From the NCBI GenBank assembly GCA_947172415.1, contig OX359191.1:4464001-4528000 (forward strand): a DNA stretch of 64,000 bases, given 5' to 3'. Origin of the DNA: Chondrosia reniformis (taxonomy: Eukaryota; Porifera; Demospongiae; Chondrillida; Chondrillidae). Shown one piece after another: positions 1 through 11,935 of the stretch. Within the stretch, counting starts at the first letter, position 1, and every line of letters begins with the position of its first letter. Below the pieces are notes generated by a model. The model saw only the letters and a list, made by a program, of their open reading frames with translations. It was not told where the DNA came from and did no database searches. The position numbers were made by a program, and so were the translations under genes.

Positions 1-338
1 TAGTTACTAGTTGTATTTACTAGTTGCATGTACTAATACTAGTTATATTTACCAGTTGTAGGAACTAGTTTTATGTTCTAGCTGTATGTATTAATTGTAA
101 GTACTACTTGTATGAACTAGTTGTAGGCACTAGTTGTATGTATCAGGTGTATTTACTAATTGTATGTATTCGCTACTAGTTGTATGCAGTAGTTTTTTAT
201 ATACTAGAACTAGTTATACTTAATATTAATTAGTTGTAGGTACTAGTTGTATGTATTAGGTATATACACTAGTTGCATGTACTCGTTACCAGTTGTATGT
301 ACAAGGTTTACGTACTAGTTGTATGAATTCGTTACTAG

Positions 339-1466
339 TTGTATGTACTAGTTGCATATACTAGTAATAGTTAGATTTCCTAGTTGTTGGAACTACATGA
401 ATGTATTAGTTGTATGTACTAGTTGTAGGACCTAGTTACTAGTTCTTTGTACTAGTTGTATGTACTAGTTGTATGTACTACTTCTTTGAATTAGTTCTAT
501 GTACTAGTCCTAATTGTATTTATTAGTTGTATATGCCAGTTGTATGTATTAGTTGTATGTATTAGTTTTATGTACTATATTTATGTACTAGTTGTATGTA
601 CTATTTGTATATGCTAGTTATATGAACTAGTTGTATGTGCAAGTTGCTTGTACTAGTTTTATGTACCAATTGCGTGTACTAGTTCTATGTACTCGTTGTA
701 TGTACTAGTGGAAATCAGTAGTTATAGGTACTAGTTATATGTTCAAGTTATTTACTAGTTGTACGTAGTAGTTGTATATTTTAGTTGTAACTAAAATAGT
801 AGTAGTAGGAATATGCACTGGTTGTATGTACTAGTTTTATGTATATACTAGTTGTATGTCCTAGTTTTATGTACTAGATGCATCATAGTTATGTACTTGT
901 TGTATGTACTAGTTGCATATACTAGTAATAGTTAGATTTCCTAGTTGTTGGAACTACATGAATGTATTAGTTGTATGTACTAGTTGTAGGACCTAGTTAC
1001 TAGTTCTTTGTACTAGTTGTATGTACTAGTTGTATGTACTACTTCTTTGAATTAGTTCTATGTACTAGTCCTAATTGTATTTATTAGTTGTATATGCCAG
1101 TTGTATGTATTAGTTGTATGTATTAGTTTTATGTACTATATTTATGTACTAGTTGTATGTACTATTTGTATATGCTAGTTATATGAACTAGTTGTATGTG
1201 CAAGTTGCTTGTACTAGTTTTATGTACCAATTGCGTGTACTAGTTCTATGTACTCGTTGTATGTACTAGTGGAAATCAGTAGTTATAGGTACTAGTTATA
1301 TGTTCAAGTTATTTACTAGTTGTACGTAGTAGTTGTATATTTTAGTTGTAACTAAAATAGTAGTAGTAGGAATATGCACTGGTTGTATGTACTAGTTTTA
1401 TGTATATACTAGTTGTATGTCCTAGTTTTATGTACTAGATGCATCATAGTTATGTACTTGTTGTAT
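339..1466 (+). repeat. 561-bp higher-order tandem duplication inside the minisatellite
   Basis: Bases 339-899 and 900-1466 are two head-to-tail copies. Idiosyncratic variants such as GTTAGATTTCCTAG, GACCTAGTTACTAGTTC and TAAAATAGTAGTAGTAGG recur at an exact offset of 561 bases. I found no mismatch where I compared the copies, whereas neighbouring 13-bp units differ from each other heavily. The duplication is therefore much younger than the array, or is an assembly duplicate. Confidence 0.9.
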
Positions 1467-2789
1467 GGACTAGTTGTATGTATTGGTTTTATGTGCTGAT
1501 TGTATGTACTAGTTGTATATACTGGTTGTATTTACTATATATATGTACTTTTTGCATGTGATAGTTATATGTACTATATATTTATATGGACTAGTTATAT
1601 GTTCTAGTATTATGTACTATGGGTAAGTTGTGTGCACTATTTGTATGGACTAGTTGTATGTATTGGTTGAATCACTGTGTGTATGTAGTAGTTGTAAGTA
1701 CTAGTTATATGTGTATGTTCTAGTTATATGTTCTACTTGTAAGTACAAGTGGTACGTCCTAGTAATGGATTAGTTGTATATACAATATATATGTACTATT
1801 ACATGTGTATGCTCTAGTTATTTGAACTAAGTGTATGTACAAGTTGATTGTACTAGATGTATGAACTAGTCGTATGTACTAGTTCTGTATACTAGTTCTA
1901 TGTACTAGTTGTATGTACCAGTTGTATGTACTAGTTGTATGTACCAGTTGCATGTACTAGTTGTATGTACTAGTTGTATGTAATATTGATATGAACAAGT
2001 TCTTTGTGTATGTTCTAGTTATCCTTACCAGTTCTATGTACAAGTTGTATGTACTAGTTGTTGGAACTAGATATATGTACTATTTGTATGAATTAGTTTA
2101 ATGTACTAGTGGTAATGACTTGTTATAAGTACTAGTTATATGTACTAGTTGTAGGTACTTGTTGTACCTACTAGTTGTATATTCTAGTTGTATGTCATAG
2201 TTTTATGTCTTAGTTGCATATACTAGTTATGTACTAGTTGTATGTACTAGTTCTCCCTACTAGCTGTATGTAGTAGGTGTATGTACTACTTATATATATT
2301 AGTTGTGTGTATTTGTTATATATCCCAGTTGTAATCACTAGTTATGGGTACTAGTTGTATATTCTAGGGGTGTATTCTAGTTGTATGTACTATTTGTATG
2401 TAGTAGTTGTATGGACTACTTGAACGTACTGGTTGTATGAATTAGTTATATGTGCTAGTTCTAGGTACCAGTTGTATATACTAGTTGTATTTACTAGTTG
2501 TAAGGACTAGTTGTATGTACAAGTTGCATGTACTAATTGTAGTACTGGTGGGGTAAGTACTAGTTGAAGTACTAGTTTAATGTACTAGTTAAATATACTA
2601 TTTGTATGTTCTGGTTGTATATAGTAGTTTTTGTAAGTACCTGTAATATGTAATGGTTGTATGTACTGGTAGTGACTACTGGTTGTATGCCCTAGTTGTA
2701 TGTACGCTTTATATTGACTAGTGATATTAGTATGCTGTCGTTTTATGTTCAAAATGTACAAGTTATATGTACTAGTTAAATGTAGAAAT

Positions 2790-2815
2790 TTAGGGTTAGG
2801 GTTAGGTAACCCTAA
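2790..2815. repeat. Short interstitial telomere-like tract, head to head
   Basis: About three TTAGGG units run directly into a CCCTAA unit (GGTTAGGTAACCCTAA at the junction), embedded in the minisatellite. TTAGGG is the usual animal telomere repeat. Only about 26 bases are present, so it may be a repair scar rather than an old chromosome end. Confidence 0.6.
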
Positions 2816-3170
2816 TATACTAGCTGTATGAACTAGTTGTAATCACTAGTTATAGATACTAGATATATGTACCAATTGTATATACTAGTTGTATGTACTA
2901 GTTGTGTGTTTTAGTTGTATGTACTAGTTATATGTACCGATTGTATATACTAGTTGTATGTACTAGTTGTTTGTAATAGTTATGTATTAGTTGTATGTAC
3001 TGGTTGTATGTTCTGATTGCGTTTACTAGTTGTATGAACTGGTTGTATGTACTATTTATATATAATTTTGTATACTAGTTGTAATCAATAGTTATAGGAA
3101 CTAGTTATATGTACTAGTTGTATGTACTACTTATATGTGCTCGTTGAATGTACTAGTTGTTTTAACTAGT

Positions 3171-3248
3171 GTTTTTAGGGGCTGCCACAGGCAGCCCCTT
3201 ATATTGTTTTCATTTGCCGATTACGTTGTATGGCTTCATGTTACGGAA

Positions 3249-3284
<36 letters not shown>

Positions 3285-3616
3285 ATATATATAATATGGG
3301 TTGATACGCAACTATTATAACACTTTATTTATACGTCGATATATATTTAATACAGGTTCATATATACGCAACTATTATAATACTTTATAATACTTAATTT
3401 ATACATCAATACATCGTTTTGCAAATTGCGGCGTTTAGGAAGCTTTAGTTAGCGAAGCTTTTCTGTCGCTATTTATAATGTTCAGGACACTTAAGCGTCC
3501 TCAATCGTTAGTATTACGAATATATATATTAAATGCCAACGATTTGGCAAAGTAGTTCGAGTTAATTCGGGGGGCGGCAGCCCCACGAGTTTTTAAACTC
3601 GAAATACTTGTTTTTA
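3171..3616 (+). mobile_element. Non-autonomous element family A, copy 1 (446 bp)
   Basis: Unique sequence between two array blocks, with close relatives at 14507-14946 and 8932-9201. It opens with a hairpin (GGGGCTGCC / GGCAGCCCC, 3178-3198). It contains a (TA)n microsatellite at 3251-3282 and two internal palindromes (GAAGCTTT/CGAAGCTTTTC and GGACACTTAAGCGTCC). It closes with a nested hairpin (GGGGGCGGCAGCCCC, then CGAGTTTTTAAACTCG, 3551-3607). GGGGCTGCC at the start and GGCAGCCCC near the end also form a terminal inverted repeat. No coding potential. The transposon class is unknown; a fold-back or helitron-like relative is possible. Confidence 0.65.
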
Positions 3617-5896
3617 ATTTTAATTACTAGTTGTATGTGCCGGTTTTATGTACTAGTTGTATGCACTAGTTGTAATCACTAGTTATAGCTACTAGTTATA
3701 TCCATTAGTTGTATCTACTAGTTGTATATACTAGTGGTATGTACTATTCATATGTGCTAGTTGAATGTGCTAGTTGAATGTGCTAGTTGTATGGCCTAGT
3801 TGAATGTACTAGCTATAGGTACTAGTAAGATGTACTAGTTGCATGAACTAGTTATATATTTACTAGTTGTATCCACTAGTTATTTATACTAGTTGTATGT
3901 ACTACTTGTATGTACCAGTTGCATGTCCTAGTTGTATGTACTATTCAAATGTACTATTCAAATGTACAGGTTATATGTGTATGTTCTAGTTATCCTTAGT
4001 AGTTCAAGGTACAAGTTGTAAGTGCAAGTTTATGTATTAGTTGTATGTATTGGTTGTATATTATAATTGTATGTACTAGTAATATGTACTGGTTGTATGT
4101 ACTGGTTATATGCCCTAGTTTCATGTCCTAGGTATATGTACTAGTTGCATATACTAGTTATGTACTAATTGTATGGACTAGGTGTATGTACTTGTTGTAT
4201 GTACTGGTTATAAGTACTTGGTGTACTTACTAGTTGAATGTATTAGTTGTAAACACTAGTTATAGTGAACCAGTTATATAAACTATTTGTTTGCACTGGT
4301 TGTATGTTCTAGACATATGTACTCGTTCTATGGACTAGTGCATTTACTAGATATATATATGAACTAATTATATGAACTGGTTGTATGAACTAGTTGTATG
4401 TCCTATTTTTATGTACTAGTGGTAATCACAAGTAGTTATATGAACTAGTTGTGTGTACTACGTGTAAGTACTAGTTATATGTACTAGTTGCCTGTGTTAT
4501 TTGTATGTACTAGTTGAATGTACTAGCTATACGTACAAGTAATATTTACTAGTTGCATGTATTAGTTATATGTACTAGGAGTATGCACTAGTTGTTTCTA
4601 CTAGTTGTATGTACAAGTTGTCATCACTAGTTATAGGTATTAATGATATGTACAAGTTGTAAGTACTAGTTGTATGTACTAGTTTTATGTTCTAGTTGGA
4701 TGTACTGGTTGTATGTACTAGTGTATGGACTGGTTATATGTACTAGTTGTATGCATTAGTTGTATGGACTATTTATATGTACAAGTTATATGTCTATATT
4801 TTATTTATCCTTACTAGTTCTATGTACAAGTTGTATTTATGAGTTGTATGTACTAGTTTTGTGAACTAGTTGTACGTACTAGTTGTATATTCTAGTTGTA
4901 TGTCATAGTTTTATGTTCTAGTTGAATATACTAGTTATGTACTAGTTGTATGTACTAGTTTTATGTACTAGTTGTATGAACTACTTATATATATTAGGTG
5001 TATGTATTTGTTAGATGTAGTAGTTGTTATCACTAGTTATGGGTACTAGTTGAATATACTAGGTGTGTATTCTAGTTTTAAGTACTGGTTGTATGTGGTA
5101 GTTGTATGTATTTGTTGTACTCACTGGTTGTATGAACTAGTTATATGCACTAGTTGTACATATTCGTTATACGTACTAGTTGGATATTCTAGTTAAATGT
5201 ACTGGTTGTATGTACTAATTATAAGTACTACTTATATGTATTAGTTGTATGTTCCAGTTGTAGGAACTAGTTGTATGTACTGGTTGTATCCACTGGTTGT
5301 ATGCACTAATTGTATGTACGATTTAACTGGACTAGTGATATTTTTATGCTGTGGTTATATGTTCTAGTTGTATGTAAAAGTTATATGTACTAGTTAAATG
5401 TAGTAGATTAATGTATTAGTTGTATGTACTTGTTGTATGTCCTTGTTTTATGTACCATTTGCATATACTAGTTATGTACTAGTTGTATGGACTGATTGTA
5501 TGTGCAAGTTTTATATACTTTTTGTATATACTATTTATATGTACTAGTTGTATGTACTAGTTGTATGTACTTTTCATTTGTACTAGTAATATGTGAATCT
5601 TCTAGTTATATGTACTAGTTTTATGTACAGGTTGTATGTGCTAGTTTTATGTACTAGTTGTTTTAACTGGTAGAATTTACTATTTATATGTACTAGTTGT
5701 ATGTACTAGTTAATAGTGTATGTTCTAGTTATATGTTCTAGTCATCTGTACAAGTTGTATGTGCTAGTTGTATGTACTAGTTGTATGTACACATATCTAG
5801 TTGTATTTACTAGTCGTACATTCTAATACTAGTTATGCTAATTAGTTGTAAGTATTAGTTGTATGTACAAGTTTTATATACTAGATCTAGTTATAT
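3617..5896 (+). repeat. Minisatellite array, forward
   Basis: Continuous degenerate 13-bp units. Variants with GTAATCACTAGTTATAGG recur as loosely spaced higher-order motifs. Nothing else is recognisable. Confidence 0.93.
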
Positions 5897-6681
5897 AGAG
5901 AACAATAAAAATTTTCTACAAAAATAGTAAAGATGTAGGGATGGCACAAAAAGCACATAAACAAGAAAGGGATGTTACACAGTGAAGCATTAGCTATATA
6001 TGCATGAATCATACAACACCCTTGCTTGTAGGATTCATGCATAGCTAATGCTTCACTGTGTAACATCCCTTTCTTGTTTCTCTGCTTTTTGTGCCATCCC
6101 TACATCTTTACTATTTTTGTAGAAAATTTTTATTGTTCTCTAGTTTCTGTACTTTTTATGGAGCATAAGCTAGGAATTCGTGTATTTTAAACCACTTTGG
6201 TTTTGCAATGTTCGACTGAATATGACGTCATTAAAATGGCAAATTTATTGAGGTCTTGACTCTGGGGCCATGAAAACTGTCATACTCAATAATAGCGTTA
6301 TCGCTCTCGCTTCTACAAAAGAATACAGTTCGGAAAATTTAGAGTATTTTCGCTTAAGAAGTAGTCCGAAGGCTTATTCCGTTTTTTAGTTACAGCGGGC
6401 GAAGAAGATGAAGAAGAAGATGAAGAAGAAGATGAAGAAGATGAAGAAGAAGAAAACGAAAATGGGAGATTTCAAAGTTCGTTTATTTGCCAACGATACA
6501 CGGTCACTTGCCTTCAAGGCCAATTTATAGCATGGCTGTTCTATATTTAACTCTACATAGTCTCGTTTCGGCGATTTTCAGCCTAATTCGGAATTTCGCT
6601 CCTATACCAATGTATGGGGAAAACGAAACAACCAGTACCATCCCTACATAGAGAGTACTACCGTACTCTCTGATTTCCTAG
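5897..6681 (+). mobile_element. Fold-back element family B, copy 1
   Basis: Bases 5897-6010 and 6032-6141 form a near-perfect inverted repeat of about 110 bp around a 21-bp loop, so the segment could fold into a long hairpin. Each arm runs from AGAGAACAATAAAAATTTTC through ATGTAGGGATGGCAC. Bases 6142-6681 continue with unique sequence containing a purine-rich GAAGAT/GAAGAA tract (6402-6452). They end in CCATCCCTACAT followed by the palindrome AGAGAGTACTACCGTACTCTCT split around TACC. Bases 6390-6681 match the reverse-oriented copy at 31136-31435. No protein is encoded. It probably moves as a non-autonomous DNA element, possibly a nested pair. Confidence 0.7.
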
Positions 6682-8931
6682 TTGGGGGAAGGACTTGTAT
6701 GTGCTAGTTGTATGTACTAGATGTAGGAACTAGTTACTAGTTCTATTTACTAGTTGTATGTACTAATACTAGTTATATTTACCAGTTGTGGGAACTAGTT
6801 TTACGTTCTAGATTTATGTACTAGTTGTAGGGACTAGTTGTACGAAGTATGTGAATTTACTAGTTGTATATATTCACTACTAGTTGTATGTACTAGTGTT
6901 TTGTATATATTAGTACTATTTACATTTACTAGTTGTAGGTACCAGTTTTATATATTAGTTTCATATACTAGTTTTATGTTCTAGTTTTATGTATTAGTTG
7001 TATGTACTGGTTATATTAATTACTTGTAGGTACAAGTTTTATGTATTAGGTATATGCACTAGTTTTATGTACTCGTTACTAGTTGCATGTAATAGTTGCA
7101 TGTACTAGTACAAGCTATAATTCCTAGTTTTAGGAACTACTTGTGTGTACTAGTTGTATATCCTAGTTGTATATACTAGTTTTATGTATTGGTTGAATTT
7201 ACTATTTGTATGTACTAGTTATATGTGTATGTTCTAGTTATATGTTCTACTTGTATGTACACGTTTTATGTACTAGTTATGTATGTGGTATTTATATGTA
7301 CTAGTTATATGTGTATGTTCTAGTTATCCTTACTAGTTCTATGTACCAGTTGTATGTACTAGTTGTATGTACTATTTGTATGAACTAGAAGTATTTCTAG
7401 TTGTATGTATTTGCTGCTAGTTGTATGTACTAGCTTTTTTGTATATACTAGTACTAGTTATATTTACTAGTTATAGGTACAAGTTTTATATATTATTGTA
7501 TATATTATTTATGTGTGCTAGTTATATGTGTATGTTCTAGTTATATGTACTAGTTATATGTACTGATATGTATGTTATGTACTAGTTGTATGTACTAGTT
7601 ATATGTGCTCTTTAAATGTACTAGTTGTATGACCTAGTTGTACGTACTAGTTATTTGTACTAGTTGTATGTACTAGTTGTATGAACCAGTTATATGTTCT
7701 AGTGTATGTACCAGTGGTAATCACTAGTTATAGGTACTAGTAATATGTAGTAGGTATATGTACTAATTGAATTTTCTAGTTGTATGAACTAGTAATATGC
7801 CCTGGTTGTATGTACTACTTGTATGAACTAGTTGCATTTACTAGTTGTTTGTTCTAGTTGTATGTACTAATTATATGTACTAGTTATATGTACTAGTTGT
7901 ATGCAATAGTTGTAATCACTAGTTATAGTGTACTTGTTGTATTTAATATTTGTATGAACTGGTTGTAAGTTCTAGATATATGTACTTGTTGTATGTACTA
8001 TTGTATGTACCAGTTATATGTACTAGTTATATGTGTATGTACTAGTTATATATACTAATTTGTATGTACAAATTGTATGTATTAGATGTATGTACCAGTT
8101 GTATGTACCAGTTTTTATGTACCAGTTTCATGTCCTAGTTGTATGTATTAGTTGAATGTACTATTTTTTATGTACAAGTTATATGTGTATGTTCTAGTTA
8201 TCCTTACTATATAGTTCTATGTAAAAGTTGTATGTACAAGTTGTATGTACTAATTGTATAAACTAGTTATATGTACTAGTTGTATGCATTAGGTGTAAGT
8301 ACTAATGGGAATCACTAGTGAGAGGAAATAGTCATATGTACTAGTTGAATGTACTAGTGGTTATCACTAGTTATAGTTACTAATTCTATGTAGTAGCTGT
8401 TTGTAGTAGGTGTATGTACCAGTTATATGAACTACTTATATATATTAGTTTCATGTATTAATTATATGTACTAGTTGTAATCATTAGTTATGGGTAATAG
8501 ATGTACGGACTCGATATATGTATTAGTCGTTTGTACTAGTTGTATTTACCAGTTGCATGTACTAGTTGTAGGTGTCAGTTGTATGAATCAGTTGAATGTA
8601 CTAGTTTTACGTACTAGTTGTATATTCTAGTGGTATTTACTAGTAATATGTACTGGTTGTAAGTCTTAGTTTTATGTACTAGTTGCATATACTAGTTATG
8701 TACTAGTTGTATGTTGCCGTTGTATGAACTATTTATATATTCTAGTTGTATGTGGATGTTCTAGTTATATGTACTAGTTGAACGTACAAGTTGTATGTAA
8801 TAGTTTTATGTACATGTTGTACGTATTGGTTGAATGTACTGTTTGTATGTACCAGTTATATGTACCTGGTGTACGTACCAGTTGTATGTATTAGCTATAA
8901 ACACTAGTTATAGTGAACCAGTTATATATAC
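6682..8931 (+). repeat. Minisatellite array, forward
   Basis: Degenerate 13-bp units only, with many GTGTATGTTCTAGTTAT variants. No gene or inserted element detected. Confidence 0.93.
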
Positions 8932-9201
8932 TATTTTTATTTATATGTATAATACGAGTTCACACACAACTACTGTAACACTTAATTTATACATCAATAC
9001 ATTGTTTTTGCAAATGGTGGCGTTCAGGAAGCTTTAGTTCACGAAGCTTTTCCTTCGTTATTTATAAAGTTCAGGACACTTAAGCGTCCTCAATCTTTAG
9101 TATTACAAATATATATATTAAATCCCAATGATGCGGCCAAGTAGTTTGAATTAATTTGGGGGCGGCAGCCCAAAAGTTTTCAAACTTGAACTACTTGTTT
9201 T
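8932..9201 (+). mobile_element. Family A element, 5'-truncated copy 3
   Basis: Matches the last about 260 bases of the family A elements: the HindIII-containing palindrome around GGAAGCTTTAG, GGACACTTAAGCGTCC, and the terminal GGGGGCGGCAGCCC hairpin with its flanking AGTAGTTTGAA / TTCAACTACTT-like arms. The first hairpin and most of the AT-rich part are absent. It is more diverged than the other two copies. Confidence 0.7.
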
Positions 9202-10455
9202 GTACTGGCTATATGCACTACTTTTAAGTAATAGTCCTAGTTATATTTACTAGTTGTAGGAAGTAGTGGTATGTACTAGTTGTATGTAGTGGTTTTTTGT
9301 ACTAATTGTATGCCGTAGTTCTTTGTACTAGTTATGATGTACTCGTTCTATGTACTAGTTCTATGTACTAGTTGAATGTTGTACTCGAATGTACTAGTTG
9401 TATGTACTAGTTGTAATGACTAGTTGTATGAACTAGTTGTAAAAATTATTTCTAGGTACTAGTTTTATGTGTATGTACTAGTTATATGCAGTAGTTGTGT
9501 GTTCCAGTTATATGTACTAGTTTAGTGTACTAGTAACTGGTTGTATGTACTAGTTGTTTGTACTACTTGTATGCACTACATTATATGTACAGGTTGTATA
9601 TAAGTACTAGTAGTATGTACAAGTTGCATGTTCTAACTGTATGTACTACTTGTATATACTAGTGTTGTGTAGTAGTAATAGCTATATTTACTAGTTATAG
9701 GTACTAGTGGAAAGTACTAGTTGTAGATAGTGGTTTTATGTACTAATTGTATGTACTAGTTGTATGCACTACACTATATGTACTGGTTGTATATAAGTAC
9801 TAGTAGTATGTACAAGTTGCATGTTCTAACTGTATGTACTACTTATATATACTAGTGTTGTGTAGTAGTAATAGCTATATTTACTAGTTATAGGTACTAG
9901 TGGTATGTACTCATTGTAGGTAGTGGTTTTATTTACTAATTGTATGTACTAGCTGTATGTACTACTTTTTTGTACTGGTTGTATTTACTAGTTGAATGTA
10001 CCATTTTTGTGAAATTGTTGTTTTTACTAGTTATATTTACTAATTTTGTTACTAGTTATACGTACCAGTAGTATGTACAGGTTGCATGTACTAATTGTAT
10101 GTACTAGTTGTATGTGCTAGTTGTATGTGCTAGTTGTATGTACTTTTCATATACTAGTTATAGGTACTACTCGTATGTACTAGTAGATTGTACTAGCAGT
10201 ATGTTCTTAGTTGGATGTACTAGTTACTAGTTGTCTGTAAGAGGTTTTATGGACTAGTTGTATGTACTAGTTGTATTTACTAGTTGTATGTTCTAGTAAC
10301 TAGTTGTATGTACTTGTTGTATGTACTAATTGTATGTACTAGTAGTAAATGCTAGTAACTAGTTGCATGCACTAGTTGCTTGTACTGGTTGCATAAACTA
10401 GTTGTATGTAGTAGTTGTTTGTACTAGTTGTATGTACTAGTTGTATGCACTAGCT
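9202..10455 (+). repeat. Minisatellite array, forward, with a 193-bp duplication
   Basis: 13-bp units. A block near 9,570-9,720 (variants GTTGTATATAAGTACTAG, GTGTTGTGTAGTAGTAATAG) recurs about 193 bases later at 9,763-9,912 with few changes, another recent higher-order duplication. Confidence 0.92.
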
Positions 10456-10569
10456 GTTTTTGGTGTATTTAGTATTTTGCATTTAGATATAATAAAATAT
10501 TGGAAGTTGTGAAAAACGGCGGCATACTGCGCTTGGTAAAATGGTCGTTCAGAAAACCTTCCAGGAGAG

Positions 10570-11076
10570 ATGCCAGCCCCAACAACGTACCCGAATCAGG
10601 ATGAAGAACGTCTGAAGCAGAGAAATGATTGTGGAGGAAGGGACCGTATAGGAACATGGATCGTACGATCGTTGAATAGAAAAGATCCCGAACTAATAGA
10701 GGAGACGAAGAAGTACGGCCTCGGGGTGCTAGGAGCCAGTGAGACTAAGGGGAAGGGCTGTGGTGCGAAGGAGATCGAAGATTGCTACGTAGTTTACTTG
10801 GGGGTCAGAGACGGCAGAGCCAGAGTGGGTGTGGTAGTGTTCCTGTCAGAAGAAATGAGCAGATATGTTAAAAGCTGCCTGTGCGGGAGTGAGAGAATTG
10901 TGGTTGTGCGACTTAAGATTGGCAGAGAGTGGATCACGTATGTACAAGTGTATGCTCCAACGGATGATGGCAGTAAAAAGGTGAAAGATGGTTTCTATAA
11001 TGGGTTGCAGGGAGTGTTAGACAAGACAGTGAAGAGAGATGCTGTATTAGTCATGGGCAAGAGTGGGGAGAAATAA
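10570..11076 (+). pseudogene. Endonuclease N-terminal part of the RTE-like LINE
   Basis: 168 codons open from ATG. GTWIVRSLN matches the first catalytic motif of apurinic-type endonucleases, usually TWNVRSL, so the active-site Asn is here Ile. GASETKGKG matches the catalytic Glu motif (SETKW-like), and YVQVYAPTDD is a further family block. The frame ends in VLVMGKSGEK, where a GDFNA-like catalytic motif is expected, which indicates a small deletion across an essential site. The intact protein would nick target DNA to prime reverse transcription. This copy cannot. Confidence 0.75.
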
Positions 11077-11197
11077 GCAGGTGTGAGGCAGTGTTTTGGG
11101 CAGTCATGGAAAAGCTATCATAAATGACAATGGAGAGAGGCTGCTACAGTTCCGTGCAGGGAATGAGTTGCTTATAACTAACACCTGGTTCTAACAT

Positions 11198-11734
11198 ATG
11201 GACATCCACAAGTACACTTGGGAATGTCCAGGGAGGCAGCTGAAGTCGCTCATTGACTACATCCTAGTGAGGAAGAACATCTGGCCTCTAGTCTGTGATG
11301 TCAAAGTGGTACGGGGTGCTGAGATAGGGAGTGACCACTATCTAGTTCTCATGAAGATGAGAAAGTGGAGAAAAGCTGAGGAACAAAGTACATCAAGCAG
11401 AAGGACAATGGTGAGAACTGAGAAGCTGAAGGTCAGTGAAGTAAGACTGAGATTCCAGGGGAGACTGCAGCTAAAAATGAAGAGGAGTGCTGAGATGAAC
11501 AGCGGAGAGGTAGAAAGGGTCTGGAGAGAATTCAAGGAAAGCATAATGAGTACAGCAATTGTGGTGTGTGGTGCTAAGCGATGCGGGGACAGACATAAGC
11601 AGACAGGATGGTGGAATGAGGAAGTGAGGACAGCTGTGAGTAGGAGGAAAAGGGCCTACAAGAGGCGGCTGCAAATGAAGACAACAGGGGCAAAAAAGAG
11701 TATACAGAGGCAGAGAATGAAGCAAAGCGAGTAG
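11198..11734 (+). pseudogene. Endonuclease C-terminal part and linker of the RTE-like LINE
   Basis: Reads KYTWECPG, then SLIDYILV, then RGAEIGSDHYLV. The SDH motif (11330-11338) is the last catalytic signature of apurinic-type endonucleases and is intact. A basic linker rich in Lys/Arg follows. The frame is separated from the upstream piece by the deletion near 11,070 and ends at TAG 11732-11734 before the reverse transcriptase. Confidence 0.72.
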
Positions 11735-11935
11735 TTAGAAAAGCGCAAAATAGTGGAGTGAACTAGGCAAGGCACTACAAGAGGTTTTCAACAGAAACCA
11801 GAAGAGATTCTGGACCACAGTGAAGGGGCAGAACAAGGGAAGCACAAATGGCAAAAAGGTGTGTGAAGAGAATGGTGATGCCATCGGAGAAGAGGAGATG
11901 GTGGTTGAGAGATGAAAAGAGTATTTTAAGGTTTA

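Larger units (their letters stand above)
1..3170 (+). repeat. Minisatellite array, 13-bp unit, forward orientation
   Basis: Degenerate tandem copies of TACTAGTTGTATG, with frequent variants such as TACTAGTTATATG and TACCAGTTGTATG, interrupted by unit-length slippage. This block carries a 561-bp duplication and a short TTAGGG tract, listed separately. Apparent short reading frames rich in Tyr, Val, Cys and Leu are a by-product of the 13-bp unit and are not genes. No other structure is seen here. Confidence 0.95.

Noticed and set aside
1-3170. CRISPR-like array
   Set aside because: Units are contiguous and 13 bp with no spacers, and the setting is eukaryotic.
8834-9037. Open frames rich in Tyr, Val, Cys, Leu in the array (also near 15,023, 24,154, 46,742, 53,500, 53,582)
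   Set aside because: They arise from translating the 13-bp unit and contain no domain or conserved start; their similarity to each other is the repeat itself.
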